Positions 42,863-53,575 of a stretch of DNA of 64,000 nucleotides are shown piece after piece. The position numbers and the translations under genes are program-made. Each line of letters starts with the position of its first letter. Within the stretch, counting starts at the first letter, position 1. The notes under the pieces were generated by a model that was not told where the DNA came from, did no database searches, and saw only the letters and a program-made list of their open reading frames with translations. Origin of the DNA: Timema cristinae (lineage: Eukaryota; Arthropoda; Insecta; Phasmatodea; Timematidae); NCBI GenBank assembly GCA_039000515.1, contig JBCFYV010001001.1, forward strand, positions 12,823,373 to 12,887,372, in the 5' to 3' direction.

Positions 42863-43079
42863 TCCTTTTATTAACTTCGCTCTAATTGAACCTATACCTA
42901 GAGCTTTATGATTCTTTATCTTCGTAATAGCTTCTTTGACTTCACCATTACTTGGCTTTAGGACTAGTGGCTCAGTGATATGGATTTCCATCTCTCTGTC
43001 AGTCTATTTGAATTTAAAAAAAGAATTAACTTGATTTGTGTTATTAATGTTTTGAAGTCTAGTAGAACCCTTGGGTTTG

Positions 43080-43363
43080 TATAGACGCCCACGAGCAGAC
43101 AAAAGACGGTTGGGCAACGTGACTCACCGGTAACATGCGCACTAGTTGGTATTCCTGGCGGCGTCCATCCTCCCCCGCACACAGGAGACGCTGGCGCCTA
43201 TTGGCTGGATTGCGGCGCTCCCCGCCCATTAAGTTGCCGGAGAGGGATCACGCTGATGGCCTCCCCTGATTGGCTGCACGCCAGACATGTCGCGGGACGG
43301 ACGGGAAACTAATTATGTGAATGAATTGTAACGCTATTCAATCGTCCACCATGAAAGAGAAAG
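43080..43363. promoter_or_regulatory. CpG-rich, promoter-like island
   Basis: A block of about 250 bp, much richer in G+C and CpG than anything around it. It has a CCCCGCCC GC box at 43,220-43,227 and two ATTGGCTG sites (CCAAT box complement) at about 43,200 and 43,269. Downstream at 43,345-43,354 stands CCACCATG, a strong start context, but its frame closes after 13 codons. This could be a promoter of an unseen gene in either direction, or CpG-rich transposon sequence. No TATA box is evident. Confidence 0.35.
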
Positions 43364-44065
43364 CATCCGGGGGTTTTGAAGGACGACGATAAAATGAGGA
43401 TATTTATAAAGTTCCTTATACGTTCATTCTTCTCTTGCCATTTTTAATCATTCCTAGCCTCATATACAAATTACAAGCCCGTTTAAAATTTAATCTAAAC
43501 CATTAAAACAAAATCAAAATAAGGAGGCAAACACCAATAATATTACACATGTTGGAATATATACTGTACACTCCGCTTACCCTTGATGGTATAAGTCTGA
43601 TGGATTACACTATTTCCCTATAGTATAAGCTGTATCTCAGTGTAATGATGAAAGGTAAGTTTGATTCCTTACAGAGTAATATAAATAAAATTATTTCTGG
43701 ATAGAAATAAAAGAATGAAAATATTATTTCTTTAATAATATTTACGTTTACATTTTTTTAAAGATGTTTGAAACTATTAACGATGACATAGAAAACAACA
43801 TATTAATCTGGTATTTTATAATAAATCATTGATAAGAATATGATATGATTTTGGACTACAAAGGATATAATGTTTGTTGTTAAAAATAAATGAAACATCC
43901 AAACAAATATATATTGAAAAATGTCAAAATAATCCCCAAAAATAATAGCCATTCTTAAATACTTTTATCTATCCATGCAAAATTACTTTATCGGACACAA
44001 CTCAATACAGTCCGCTATAACTCATCAATATTAACTTAGTCACAGTGAACTAGCCTAATAGTAGT
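43364..44065. other. AT-rich sequence, nothing recognised
   Basis: No exon or repeat end is seen downstream of the CpG-rich block. Confidence 0.35.
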
Positions 44066-44613
44066 AGTTTTGATGGCCACATGGTCTAAGGCATCATTCT
44101 CGCAATAGACTGGACTGACAATCACAGGGGATCTGAGTTCCAGTCCTGGTCTGGTGGACTTGGATTGATTTTCCTTAAATGTTTTCCTACTCTTACTCCA
44201 CGCAAATGCTGTTACACTTTATTTTAATTCAACCTTCCTCATTATCAACACATTAGCATAATTAGTATATATGTATAGCCCTCAAACGGTGACCTGGTGG
44301 TCTAGGAGTAAGGTGTTGGATTTCTGTGCTGGGGTCCGGGGTTCAATCCTCGGTCCCGGCACAGATTTATCTGATTACCAAACTCTTCCTTCACCTCTGA
44401 CAAGACATCTTTTGAATGTGGGGAATGCCAGGCCTCCACCATGGTTCGGATTCCACGTTAAACTGTAGGTCCTTCATTTCATCTCCCAATCACCCTAACA
44501 TTACACATTAGCGTAAGTGCGTGTAACCCGAACGGGTAGTAAGACGCGGTGCTAATAATAATAATAATAATAATAATAATATAGCCCTCAAGGGTAGTAA
44601 GAAAAGGTGATAA
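44066..44613 (+). mobile_element. SINE-B copy with SINE-A inserted in its tail
   Basis: A box gatggccacatggtctaagg (44,073-44,092), B box gagttccagtcctgg near 44,135, body to attagtatatatgtatagcc. The tail resumes at 44,581 (atagccctcaagggtagtaa, then gaaaaggtgataag). Confidence 0.88.
44286..44580 (+). mobile_element. SINE-A, full length, inside a SINE-B tail
   Basis: Complete with A box (gtggtctaggagtaagg) and B box (ggttcaatcct). The target duplication atagccctcaa (11 bp, exact) is at 44,275-44,285 and 44,581-44,591 and is itself SINE-B tail sequence. The open frame across the head is an accident. Confidence 0.96.
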
Positions 44614-44804
44614 GAAAAAAGTAGGCCTTGTGAGAACTTAATTAATGATTCTTTACTCTAAATGTTTCTCGTACACGTCCTGCTAGAGATATATTAATGT
44701 GTGGGGGTGAAGCCTATATTAAGAGCGTTCATCATAGCAGGCCCAGCTCAATTCCTGGCATCGCATCTGCGTTTGTGTGTGTGAACATGTGAGGTATGGG
44801 AGTT

Positions 44805-45086
44805 TATTATTATTATTATTAGCACCGCGTCTTACTACCCGTTCGGGTTATACGCACTTACGCTAATGTGTAATGGTAGGTTGATTGTGAGATGAAATGA
44901 AGGACCTACAGTTTAACGTGGAATCCGAACCACGGTGGTGGCCTGGCATTCCCCACATTCACAAGATGTCTTGCCAGAGGTGAAGGAAGGGTTTGACAAT
45001 CAGATAAATCTTTGCCGGTACCGAGGATTGAACCCCGGCCGCCAGCATAGAAGTCTGACACCTTACCCCTAGACCGCCAGGTCACC
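44805..45086 (-). mobile_element. SINE-A, full length
   Basis: The target duplication gtatgggagtt (11 bp, exact) is at 44,794-44,804 and 45,087-45,097. All modules are intact and it is one of the youngest-looking copies. Confidence 0.96.
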
Positions 45087-45097
45087 GTATGGGAGTT

Positions 45098-45441
45098 AAA
45101 GGTAAAACAATATAACTATGATTTGCCAGAAATGTGTGCAGTACATTCGTACTTGAATGATTACTCAAAATCGTCTGCGATGACTAAGGAGGATAAAGTA
45201 ACATAGTTTCTTATTATTAACTTCAGTATCTCCCTATTATGACAGAATTAAGATTTTTGCAAAAATATTATCTGTGAAGCCATTCTAAAATGGTTGAAAA
45301 CTGCCTTTTCAATGCAGTGTTTATATTTCTACAAAAATACTGAATATATTCATTATTAGGAACTTCTAGTAACACTTTATCTCTATTAACATTTAAACAT
45401 AAATAATCCACTTGCAATACCTTTTGTGTAAATTTACCATT
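45098..45441. other. AT-rich sequence, nothing recognised
   Basis: Plain AT-rich sequence between two SINE-A copies. Confidence 0.35.
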
Positions 45442-45453
45442 TCTAGTCGACTT

Positions 45454-45719
45454 GGGTGACCTGGTGGTCTAGGGGTAAGGTGTCAGACTTCTATGCTGGC
45501 GGCCGGGGTTCAATCCTCGGTCCCGGCACAGATTTATCTGATTTCCAAACCCTTCCTACACCTCTGACAAGTTATCTTGTGAATGTGGGGAATGCCAGGC
45601 CTCCACCGTGGTTCGGATTCCACGTTAAACTGTAGGTCCTTCATTTCATCTCATAATCACCCTACCATTACACATTAGCGTAAGAGCGTATAACCCGAAC
45701 GGGTAGTAAGACGCGTTTC

Positions 45720-45770
<51 letters not shown>
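45454..45770 (+). mobile_element. SINE-A, full length, long (AAT)n tail
   Basis: The target duplication tctagtcgactt (12 bp, exact) is at 45,442-45,453 and 45,771-45,782. The tail microsatellite has about 17 AAT units. The reverse-strand open frame here encodes only a Leu run from this tail. Confidence 0.96.
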
Positions 45771-45771
<1 letters not shown>

Positions 45772-45931
45772 CTAGTCGACTTCATTACAGAGTTGATTGT
45801 CATGTGATGCATGAGCTTAAACCAAATGTTATTGTACTTAGTAATATGAGTTCCTAAAAATAAAGTAGTTAACAAATTACACAACTGTACAACATTTAAC
45901 TAAAATTGGCACACTAGCAAACTTTTTTAAG

Positions 45932-46158
45932 GCACCACGTCCTACTACCCGTTCGGTTTGGATGCGTATGTACTAGTTAATCTAATATGTTGGGGATGAG
46001 AAAAGTTGAATCTTAGATGAAGTGTAGCCACATTTTCATTGAGAGAGGTAGTGGTAAATCATTTAAGAAAAACCAACATCAGCATATGCGACTGGAATTT
46101 GAACCCTGATCTCTTTGTCGTTAACAGTGTAGCCTATTCAACCACAGAAGCGGGTTAT
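45932..46158 (-). mobile_element. SINE-B copy, near full length
   Basis: Tail ggcaccacgtcctactaccc at 45,932, body ttggggatgagaaaagttg near 45,990, B box gaatttgaaccctgatctc near 46,092, head end caaccacagaagcgggtt near 46,139. Confidence 0.82.
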
Positions 46159-47607
46159 AACGTTTTAAGTTTACATGAAAATAAAGTGTCAAAAAAAACA
46201 GAACGAAGGATTTTTGTTTACTAGACTAACATATAAACGTGCTCTCACAAAAATCTTCTAAATATACCGTCTTGATAGTTATACATGTAATATATATCCA
46301 TCATGCAACTTCATGTATAACCAAGATTCCTCATTTTATCGTGTACAAAGCACGGTAAAAAAGGAAACAAAAAAATAAAGTAATCGATTCCAAAGAATCA
46401 TGACCAGCACACCTCCTCAGCTATCATCACACTTAACACCTAGCATCGGCGCTCACACGATCTAGTTTCTGTCTCTCTTTCTATTTACGTATTCTATCTT
46501 CCTTTTGTTCTCTTTCTCTCTCTCTATTTGTATATCTCGCTCCTTCTTCACGTCTTATGTCAGCTCGTTTTCATTGTAATCTCCCCTCCCACGCAATAAC
46601 ACGATTTATTTTTCCTTTGAACTAGATTTTTCCTCTTAACACTAAGTTCAAGATCAACCTCTTTCGTTAACGTATTTGAAAACATTACGAAACTGCTAAT
46701 TGACTTGGTAAAGGTTGGACCATCAATTCTACAATTCCATGAAATTTGCAGATGCGTATCGTGCCAAATTATTTACGTCACCTATCAAGAATACTAGTAT
46801 AGTAATCGATTCTTGCATTTTGTAAGCCTTTTATTTTGCACACCTTTAGAAACAAATTTTGTTTGAAATACTCTAATGAAATTAAAAACAACAACATTTT
46901 CTCACACTTAGACGATGATTTGAAGACTCATAATTCTACTTATTGTTTTATTTTATGAGTTTAAAATTTACTAGGGCAATCAGCACCATGGACCACCTTT
47001 ATTTCGAGCTCTACATGTCTAGGACCTCATCTCTTAAAGTCTACAAAACTCAAACCCTCAAACTTATTCTCCTCTTGATGTGAGCAAAATTATTTGTCCA
47101 GAGCAGTACCTTAAAGATTTTGTTAGCAGCAAAAAGCTTTGTATCTTGATGAAGTTATCAATAGTTTTACCTGCTTGATACAATATTTTTGTTCTGGTGT
47201 GATGCTAAACTAAATAAACTTTATTATAATTCTCGTGAGTTAAATGATTTTTGTATTTTCATGGTAAATAATAAAGATAAAAAAAATTCTAATATTCCTT
47301 ACAGATGAGTTATATTTTTAACAATACAAAGAGCTAAGAATCTATAAAAAATTATCCATAGTATTTAAAATAAATTAGGTAATTTTTTTTTCAATTAACG
47401 TTTGTTTAGTATATGATGGTGAAACTCTTTCATAAATTTAATAGATTAACAAATTTGTGCCATAAAAATAATGTTAGACCAGTTACTTTTTTGGTCAGAT
47501 ATAATGTTTACAATACTCTATATTTTCTGGTATGGGTTAGAAAAAGTTGTTACTTTCATTGATCTGCTTTATTCTCACTTATGGCCCTGACAAATATGAA
47601 AGTGGAA
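46159..47607. other. Unassigned sequence, part pyrimidine-rich
   Basis: 46,460-46,560 is C/T-rich (ctctttctctctctctattt). The rest is AT-rich with no recognised gene or repeat. Confidence 0.35.
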
Positions 47608-48995
47608 GATACTAGTAATAACATTCAATATACAGCCAGTCCCTGTGATGAATGGAGTGAAGGTGTCATTTGTAGGATCAGTTGGTGTATGAACGATACT
47701 AGTAATAACATTCAATATACAGCCAGTCCCTGTGATGAATGGAGTGAAGGTGTCACTTGTAGGATCAGTTGGTGTATGAACGATACTAGTAATAACATTC
47801 AATATACAGCCGGTCCCTGTGATGAATGGAGTGAAGGTGTCTTGTAGGGCCAGTTGGTGTATGAACGATACTAGTAATAACATTCAATATACAGCCAGTC
47901 CCTGTGATGAATGGAGTGAAGGTGTCCCTTGTAGGATCAGTTGGTGTATGAACGATACTAGTAATAACATTCAATATACAGCCAGTCCCTGTGATGAATG
48001 GAGTGAGGTGTCCCTTGTAGGATCAGTTGGTGTATGAACGATACTAGTAATAACATTCAATATACAGCCAGTCCCTGTGATGAATGGAGTGAAGGTGTCA
48101 CTTGTAGGGTCAGTTGGTCTATGAACGATACTAGTAATAACATTCAATATACAGCCAGTCCCTGTGATGAATGGAGTGAAGGTGTCCCTTGTAGGATCAG
48201 TTGGTGTATGAACGATACTAGTAATAACATTCAATATACAGCCAGTCCCTGTGATGAATGGAGTGAAGGTGTCCCTTGTAGGATCAGTTGGTGTATGAAC
48301 GATACTAGTAATAACATTCAATATACAGCCAGTCCCTGTGATGAATGGAGTGAAGGTGTCACTTGTAGGGTCAGTTGGTCTATGAACGATACTAGTAATA
48401 ACATTCAATATACAGCCAGTCCCTGTGATGAATGGAGTGAAGGTGTCCCTTGTAGGGTCAGTTGGTGTATGAACAATACTAGTAATAACATTCAATATAC
48501 AGCCGGTCCCTGTGATGAATGGAGTGAAGGTGTCTTGTAGGGTCAGTTGGTCTATGAACGATACTAGTAATAACATTCAATATACAGCCAGTCCCTGTGA
48601 TGAATGGAGTGAAGGTGTCCCTTGTAGGATCAGTTGGTGTATGAACGATACTAGTAATAACATTCAATATACAGCCAGTCCCTGTGATGAATGGAGTGAA
48701 GGTGTCACTTGTAGGGTCAGTTGGTCTATGAACGATACTAGTAATAACATTCAATATACAGCCAGTCCCTGTGATGAATGGAGTGAAGGTGTCCCTTGTA
48801 GGATCAGTTGGTGTATGAACGATACTAGTAATAACATTCAATATACAGCCAGTCCCTGTGATGAATGGAGTGAAGGTGTCACTTGTAGGATCAGTTGGTG
48901 TATGAACGATACTAGTAATAACATTCAATATACAGCCAGTCCCTGTGATGAATGGAGTGAAGGTGTTGCTCATAGGGTCAGTTGGTGGACTTGGC
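47608..48995 (+). repeat. Minisatellite, 87 bp unit, 16 copies
   Basis: Unit starts (gatactagtaataac) fall at 47,608, 47,695, 47,782, 47,867, 47,954, 48,040, 48,127, 48,214, 48,301, 48,388, 48,475, 48,560, 48,647, 48,734, 48,821 and 48,908. Thirteen of the 15 start-to-start intervals are 87 or 86 and two are 85. Because 87 is 29 codons, several long frames stay open on both strands, but the 1-2 bp gaps in units 3, 5 and 11 shift them. Two alternating end variants (aggatcagttggtgt and agggtcagttggtct) and a shared cggtccc variant in units 3 and 11 indicate block duplications. Low divergence suggests recent homogenisation. Confidence 0.97.
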
Positions 48996-50620
48996 AGACT
49001 GATGTGCAATAGTACCTTCTGGCTCAGTGAGGAAAGCAACAGGAAACTACCTCACTCCTCTTTTCCCTAGTACGCCTACTCATTGCTGCCTGGGCTTTAC
49101 AACTGACGATGGAACTGTTGAGGATCCAACCAATCTTCGGGTCGAGTACTATTCATTCAAAAATAATGTACTGCATATATCTAAATAAAAAAAACACACA
49201 CACATTTTTGTGTGTAATTTCCCACTGGATGTGGGTTTATACTAGTGGTTAGCCCATAAAATGCATAGCATTTGTATAACTCTAGTGTACGTAAATATTT
49301 CTAGTGTGTGCGGATCAGGTTTAAATATCGTAATAAACCTAATCACTAGATACGGAAAGGAAAATTTTGGAATTTAGTTCGGATTAATGTTGGTCAAGGG
49401 AGAGAGGGGCCTGGCGTATGGGAGGTGATTGTTCCCTCATCCCATAAACATACTAATGCTGGTGCCCTCCCTCTAAATAATCTTAATTCCCTTTACCTCA
49501 TTATATTAATCTATTAGTAGACATGGTTTTAAATATAAAATTATTTAAACACAGTTTTTATTAATGATAATAATTAATATTGTTCACGTTTTCACGTTAA
49601 ATTAAAACATTTTTTTACTATTTAATAAACATATTTTCTGTAAATCTATATAGAGTAAAGATATTATATATTAATAAATATACCCATTTATGTTCCGGCC
49701 GAAAGGAAAGGTACAGCATAATCCATCAGTAAACTACTTTTACAATATTGTTTTTGAAAAATAAACACATATCTTTAATAACTTTGTAAAAAGTCTTCAG
49801 ATAACAATTTTGATTAAAATTGTTTAAAAAAATATTTTAAGAAAAAATAAAATTCAAATAATATATGCATTACTAAAGCACAATGAAACAATTTTCCTCA
49901 AAAAAACAACAACAAGTAGGCCTATAGGTATAGTAAACACTTCCCTGATATAAATATTAACCATATTTTTAGACACATTTTCAAAAAATTCTCTTATTAA
50001 AAACCCGTCATTAATAAACTACAATATTTTTAGAGCTACGTATAATCTAAGTAACGATTGGCCTCAAGGTCCGACCATACAACATCTATACTCTATGACC
50101 AATGTGATAAACCATTCGTGAATTGGCCCAGTTAATGAGTCGAGCAAATTTCCACCCATTCCACAAACTGGCCTCTCCTTCCGAAAATTTCGTGAAGTGG
50201 GCATAAAATAGTTAATTTCATGAATTGTGCAGCGTTTGTGATGCCCGGTTCATGAACTGGACGAGTTTTGGTCGAATCTGTGAAATGGACAAATGAAGAT
50301 GTTTGGTCGTTAAGTTAATTTAACTTTCAATCGTTTTAGAATGTAAGGTTAGGTTGGATTAGGTTGGATTAGTCAAATATTGTGTCTTTAAACGAATTGT
50401 CAGTTACGCTTATAGTAGATGATACAATACGTTTCAGACTATGACATGGGCAAGAGTTAATGCAATTTTGGCCCAGTTTGTGAAATGGTCAAGCGAAGAA
50501 GTCAGTTCACGGCATGAGCAGAAATTTGCCTATTTTATGAAATGGGCAGCTTCATTATTGAGATATATATAACAAGTTTGAAAGAAATCTATTAAGTCAT
50601 TTCGGTTGTAACCCAAGGTA
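48996..50620. other. Minisatellite flank and AT-rich sequence
   Basis: 48,996-49,150 is less AT-rich (ctcagtgaggaaagcaacag, gttgaggatccaaccaatct) and looks like part of a dispersed repeat that I cannot name. A short CA run lies at 49,192-49,204. At 50,345-50,372 ggttaggttggattagg is loosely like the arthropod TTAGG telomere repeat. No gene seen. Confidence 0.35.
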
Positions 50621-50760
50621 TAAAAATTCACTGGGAAAGACAGAATTGTAAGACCCACGTTTTTATATTTCTGGGGCACATAAAAGTCAAGATACATCAT
50701 AATCTCGAGTTCAGAAATTTTCACGATTACAATACTTTCTTTTTATAAAAAATAATGAGG
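50621..50760 (+). repeat. Fragment of the AGACAG-containing dispersed repeat
   Basis: gaaagacagaattgtaagac, then ctggggcacataaaagtcaa and aatctcgagttcagaaattt with tcacgattacaatactttct, parallel to 62,040-62,155 and 36,010-36,130. Confidence 0.55.
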
Positions 50761-51365
50761 GGTGACCTATAAAATGTGTATAGCATGGCCAAAGGGACAA
50801 AACCTTCTCATACACGTACCTTGCCCTTAGTCTGGTGACCTATCATTCCATCTAGTCGCTGCTACCCGACACTGTCTCGGGCTGGTGTTGCGCATGGCTG
50901 CACGTAATTGCAACTCCCTTATTCTGCGATTGTTGCAAGCACATCATTCATATTATTTATTGGCGATGAGCAGTCAGGTACTCTCACATGAATACCAGGT
51001 TTGTCAGTTGGCGACCAGTGTGACTATTCTTACTTCAACTGCACAGAGTGTCTTGGTTAGGAATAAGAGCAGATCATGTGCCTTTTATTCCCTGGTATCG
51101 TGTATAGCTGTTTTTATTGTAGAACAGTACATGCCAAAATAAACACATTTAAGTTAATTAAAGGACTCAAGAGAGATATTGAGAGAATGTATGATAAATT
51201 GACCACTATTTTCAAAACGTGTTTGAGGACAATAATTCAAAAAATCACTTATCGAAGTCATAAAAGGTAGATGTAATTAAATTAGCACATAATATATTAT
51301 ATTGTAATGAATAATACAAGATTAATTTTGTAGGATCTTGAATTTTTAGGAGAAATATTTACAAT
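50761..51365. other. Unassigned sequence with an 85-codon frame
   Basis: The frame at 50,885-51,142 (MLRMAARNCNSLILRLLQAH) has no domain I recognise. Confidence 0.2.
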
Positions 51366-51690
51366 GGAAGATGACCTCGGTGGCCTCGGGTTAAAGTGCT
51401 CACCTTAGGACCCGATGTTCGTGAATTCGAATCCAACTGGGGTCGATGAATTTTTTATAGATCGATAAAAATCCGTAGCACTACTCCTTCGGAGGGGAAG
51501 TAAACCCATCCGTCGGTCCCATATCAATTGTGGCATTTAAAAGAAACCTGGAAGGTGTATAAAAAATCCCTTTCCGGCAAAATTGTTAACCCCTCTCACT
51601 CTCGTTCTTAAAAATTCTCGCGCGCTAATATGATAAGTCGTTTCAGAAAATGAACTTTAAATAACTCAAATAAATAAATATATATAATGG
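51366..51690 (+). mobile_element. SINE-E with tRNA-like head
   Basis: A box ggtggcctcgggttaaagtg (51,380-51,399) and B box gaattcgaatccaac near 51,424 give a tRNA-like head of about 75 bp. The body follows with ccttcggaggggaagtaaac near 51,488 and a simple aaataaat tail near 51,665. Only one copy is in this window. Confidence 0.7.
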
Positions 51691-52042
51691 AACGTTTATA
51701 TCTAAATAGTTATTTTTTAAAATTGCACTAATTTATTTACAAATTGGGTACTAAATTAGTCAGGAACAAATATCTTGCTTCATGAACTGTCCCCTAAGAT
51801 CGGGGGTGGGGAGAAGTGACCACCTCATGCTATAACATCAATTTGATTCTAAAACTAGCGCAAAGAGCTTAACACAGGTTTGAGATAGAGTCCTGCCTGA
51901 CCTATAGAATCCTATAGAGCAAATTATAGTGATAACTAGAATAAATTCAACATAAATTCAATTTAAAAAAAAATATTATTTTAGCGAACAATCCAACATT
52001 TTACAGCCGACGATGAGTGTAAGCATGCCATGCTAGAAAGCT

Positions 52043-52333
52043 GTGGGATGTTACCAGCGATACTTTGTTGTTCATAAGGTTGCTGACGTGCCACTGAAGT
52101 TTTGGAACATCTTGAAGAGATGCCCTGAGATTAACGAGGCTTTGATTGATGAGATGCTCCAAAAGAGTATACACGTACACCATGTTGATACGGGATATAG
52201 TAATGTAACCCTTACCTTCTTATGTGGTAAGGAACGGCAGCACGCACCATTTACCTCAACGACCGAGCCCTACAGGACTGAAAAAAACCCAAACATGCGG
52301 CATTGTCCAATTTTCATAAGAACGTGCTTTTAG
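52043..52333 (+). other. 96-codon open frame, possible coding remnant
   Basis: MGCYQRYFVVHKVADVPLKF then WNILKRCPEINEALIDEMLQ and IHVHHVDTGYSNVTLTFL read like real protein in residue balance. I recognise no family. It begins just after an acceptor-like gatgttaccag at 52,050. It is placed among decayed transposon fragments, so an old transposase piece is as likely as an exon. A shorter frame on the opposite strand is a shadow. Confidence 0.25.
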
Positions 52334-52364
52334 AATATACCAATTTATTTGATATTTTAAAATA

Positions 52365-52500
52365 TAATTTGAGAGAAAAATGATCACTTTAACACAGGAA
52401 GTGAATCTTTGGATCTTTGGTTTTGAACGCCAACGCTCTACCACAGAACAATCCTATTTCGTCTTGTATCCAGGTCATCCTTCACAGCTGTCAGGAATGA
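52365..52500 (-). mobile_element. FB left arm (single)
   Basis: gagaaaaatgatcactttaa, tttggttttgaacgccaacg and ctctaccacagaacaatcc parallel the left arm of the FB element at 18 kb, in the same order. The matching right arm is absent. Confidence 0.5.
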
Positions 52501-52579
52501 TACTTATGGACAATCATCACGCATCATTTTGTGGTACAAATGAATAAAAAAATATTTTATTCTTGTTATTTTATGTAAA

Positions 52580-52935
52580 TTATTATCTTATGTGGAGCAT
52601 TGGGCGGAAATAAAGCTCCGAAATTCAAGTCTAATCTCTCCAAAATTTTGGGATCGTCCCATGTCCAGAGCACTTTGCCTTCTTCTATCGATGGTCATCT
52701 GCCAATTGATATTTTTGTCCTGTCCCAACGTAACGTACTTGCAATTCAAGTCTATTCTATCTACACGTTTGGGATCATCCCATTTTACAAGTTCACTGTC
52801 CTCCGCCAAGTGATCCTTGTCCTGTCCTTATGTCGACGTACTTGAGATTTTCAAGCCTGATCATCTCTTTGAGACGTTAGCCTGTTCATTCCGGAGAGTG
52901 TGGACCAAGCCATCGCCATTTGTGTTGGCTGATCT
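52580..52935 (-). pseudogene. Non-LTR retrotransposon fragment, decayed, with internal duplication
   Basis: The reverse strand reads LNCKYVTLGQDKNINWQ and SALDMGRSQNFGEIRLEFRS, like the segment with a conserved Y-LG that follows the polymerase core in non-LTR elements. Further upstream KWRWLG and, after a 1 bp shift, HTLRNE are seen. A part of about 120 bp is repeated (gcaattcaagtctattctat and gggatcatcccattttacaa against aaattcaagtctaatctc and gggatcgtcccatgtccaga). Both short forward frames here are shadows. Confidence 0.45.
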
Positions 52936-53197
52936 ACAGTTGGATGGGATTCTGGTTGGTTTTGTTACATAGCTCTTGACACCACGTTAGGCTCTCATAG
53001 CCCCACTTATTAGGAATTATTTGATGAACGTCTGTAGTTTATGGGTCAGGCATCCAGTTGTTCTCTATGTACCATATCCGTGGAGAAGGACTAACTTCAC
53101 ATTTATCTAAAAGTTCCAAAGTGGTTATTGGTTGTTATTTTTTATAGATCTTAATAATATCTAACAAAAGGTACAGTTGAATATTCGCATTCCTTAA

Positions 53198-53571
53198 AGT
53201 GGGATGGAAGTGAGAAAAATCCAGCGTTTTTTGCCGTTTTTATGGCAAAACTTTTTTTTTGCCAAAATAAATAACATATTGCTCCAGTACAAACATAGAA
53301 TTTAATTTTCTTCGTTTAAAAATTTCTTGAATATCTGTCAAGGGTGTTCTGGAATTTAATGACAACTTTTTCTCTTCATTTAAAAAGTTTGTTAGATAAT
53401 GCCACCATGCTCATATCAGATATTCAGAAACTGTTTATAACAACATTTGAAGAAAATTAAGATCTATGTCTGTACTGGATCGATATTTTATGTATTTTAA
53501 TAAAAAAAAATGTTTTGCATAAAAGCTGCAAAAACACTGGTTTTTTCTCCTGTCCCCTTCAAGCCCTCACC
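53198..53571. mobile_element. MITE-P copy 5, complete (374 bp)
   Basis: TTAA at 53,194-53,197 and 53,572-53,575. The halves pair (atttcttgaatatctgtc near 53,325; tcagatattcagaaactg near 53,415). The ends AGTGGGATGG and complement GGTGAGGGCTTG have diverged. Confidence 0.82.
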
Positions 53572-53575
53572 TTAA

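Larger units (their letters stand above)
41113..43000 (-). pseudogene. RTE-type retrotransposon ORF2 relic with two SINE insertions
   Basis: Read on the reverse strand in shifting frames, in the correct order for an RTE-type polymerase. EVKEAITKIKNHKALGIGSI lies near 42,940 (start of the polymerase domain). LPQEWKESIIVPI follows near 42,500, DKTEFNYYRGI near 42,435, YIIVPSIILKIL near 42,395, STAYQICTNMQILIKWEN near 42,320 and YAILVKF near 42,200. Then QLLEHADDLDLL lies near 41,675, where the catalytic YADD has become HADD. After that come YGRETWSLTLHD near 41,280 and KKIFDPKRGECIGEWRMFQN near 41,190. About 1.3 kb of element sequence remains after removing the SINEs at 41,757-42,042 and 42,560-42,862. 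Many stops and frameshifts show it is long dead. The endonuclease half is missing. Confidence 0.85.

Noticed and set aside
42964..43182. Reverse 72-codon frame at the edge of the CpG-rich block
   Set aside because: It overlaps the start of the RTE relic and the CpG-rich block and shows no domain.
45675..45884. Reverse frame with a Leu run
   Set aside because: Translation of the (AAT)n tail of a SINE-A.
47608..48995. CRISPR-like repeat array
   Set aside because: There are no unique spacers between repeats, the unit is 87 bp, and the genome is eukaryotic.
47575..49039. Long open frames on both strands (up to about 200 codons) with a repeated 29-residue unit
   Set aside because: They follow from an 87 bp tandem repeat. 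Both strands are open at once, and 1-2 bp gaps in three units shift the frame.
50341..50375. Telomere-like ggttaggttggattagg
   Set aside because: Only three imperfect units. Too short to call interstitial telomere repeat.
50885..51270. Overlapping forward frames of 64-85 codons
   Set aside because: No recognisable domain or splice context. Composition fits chance.
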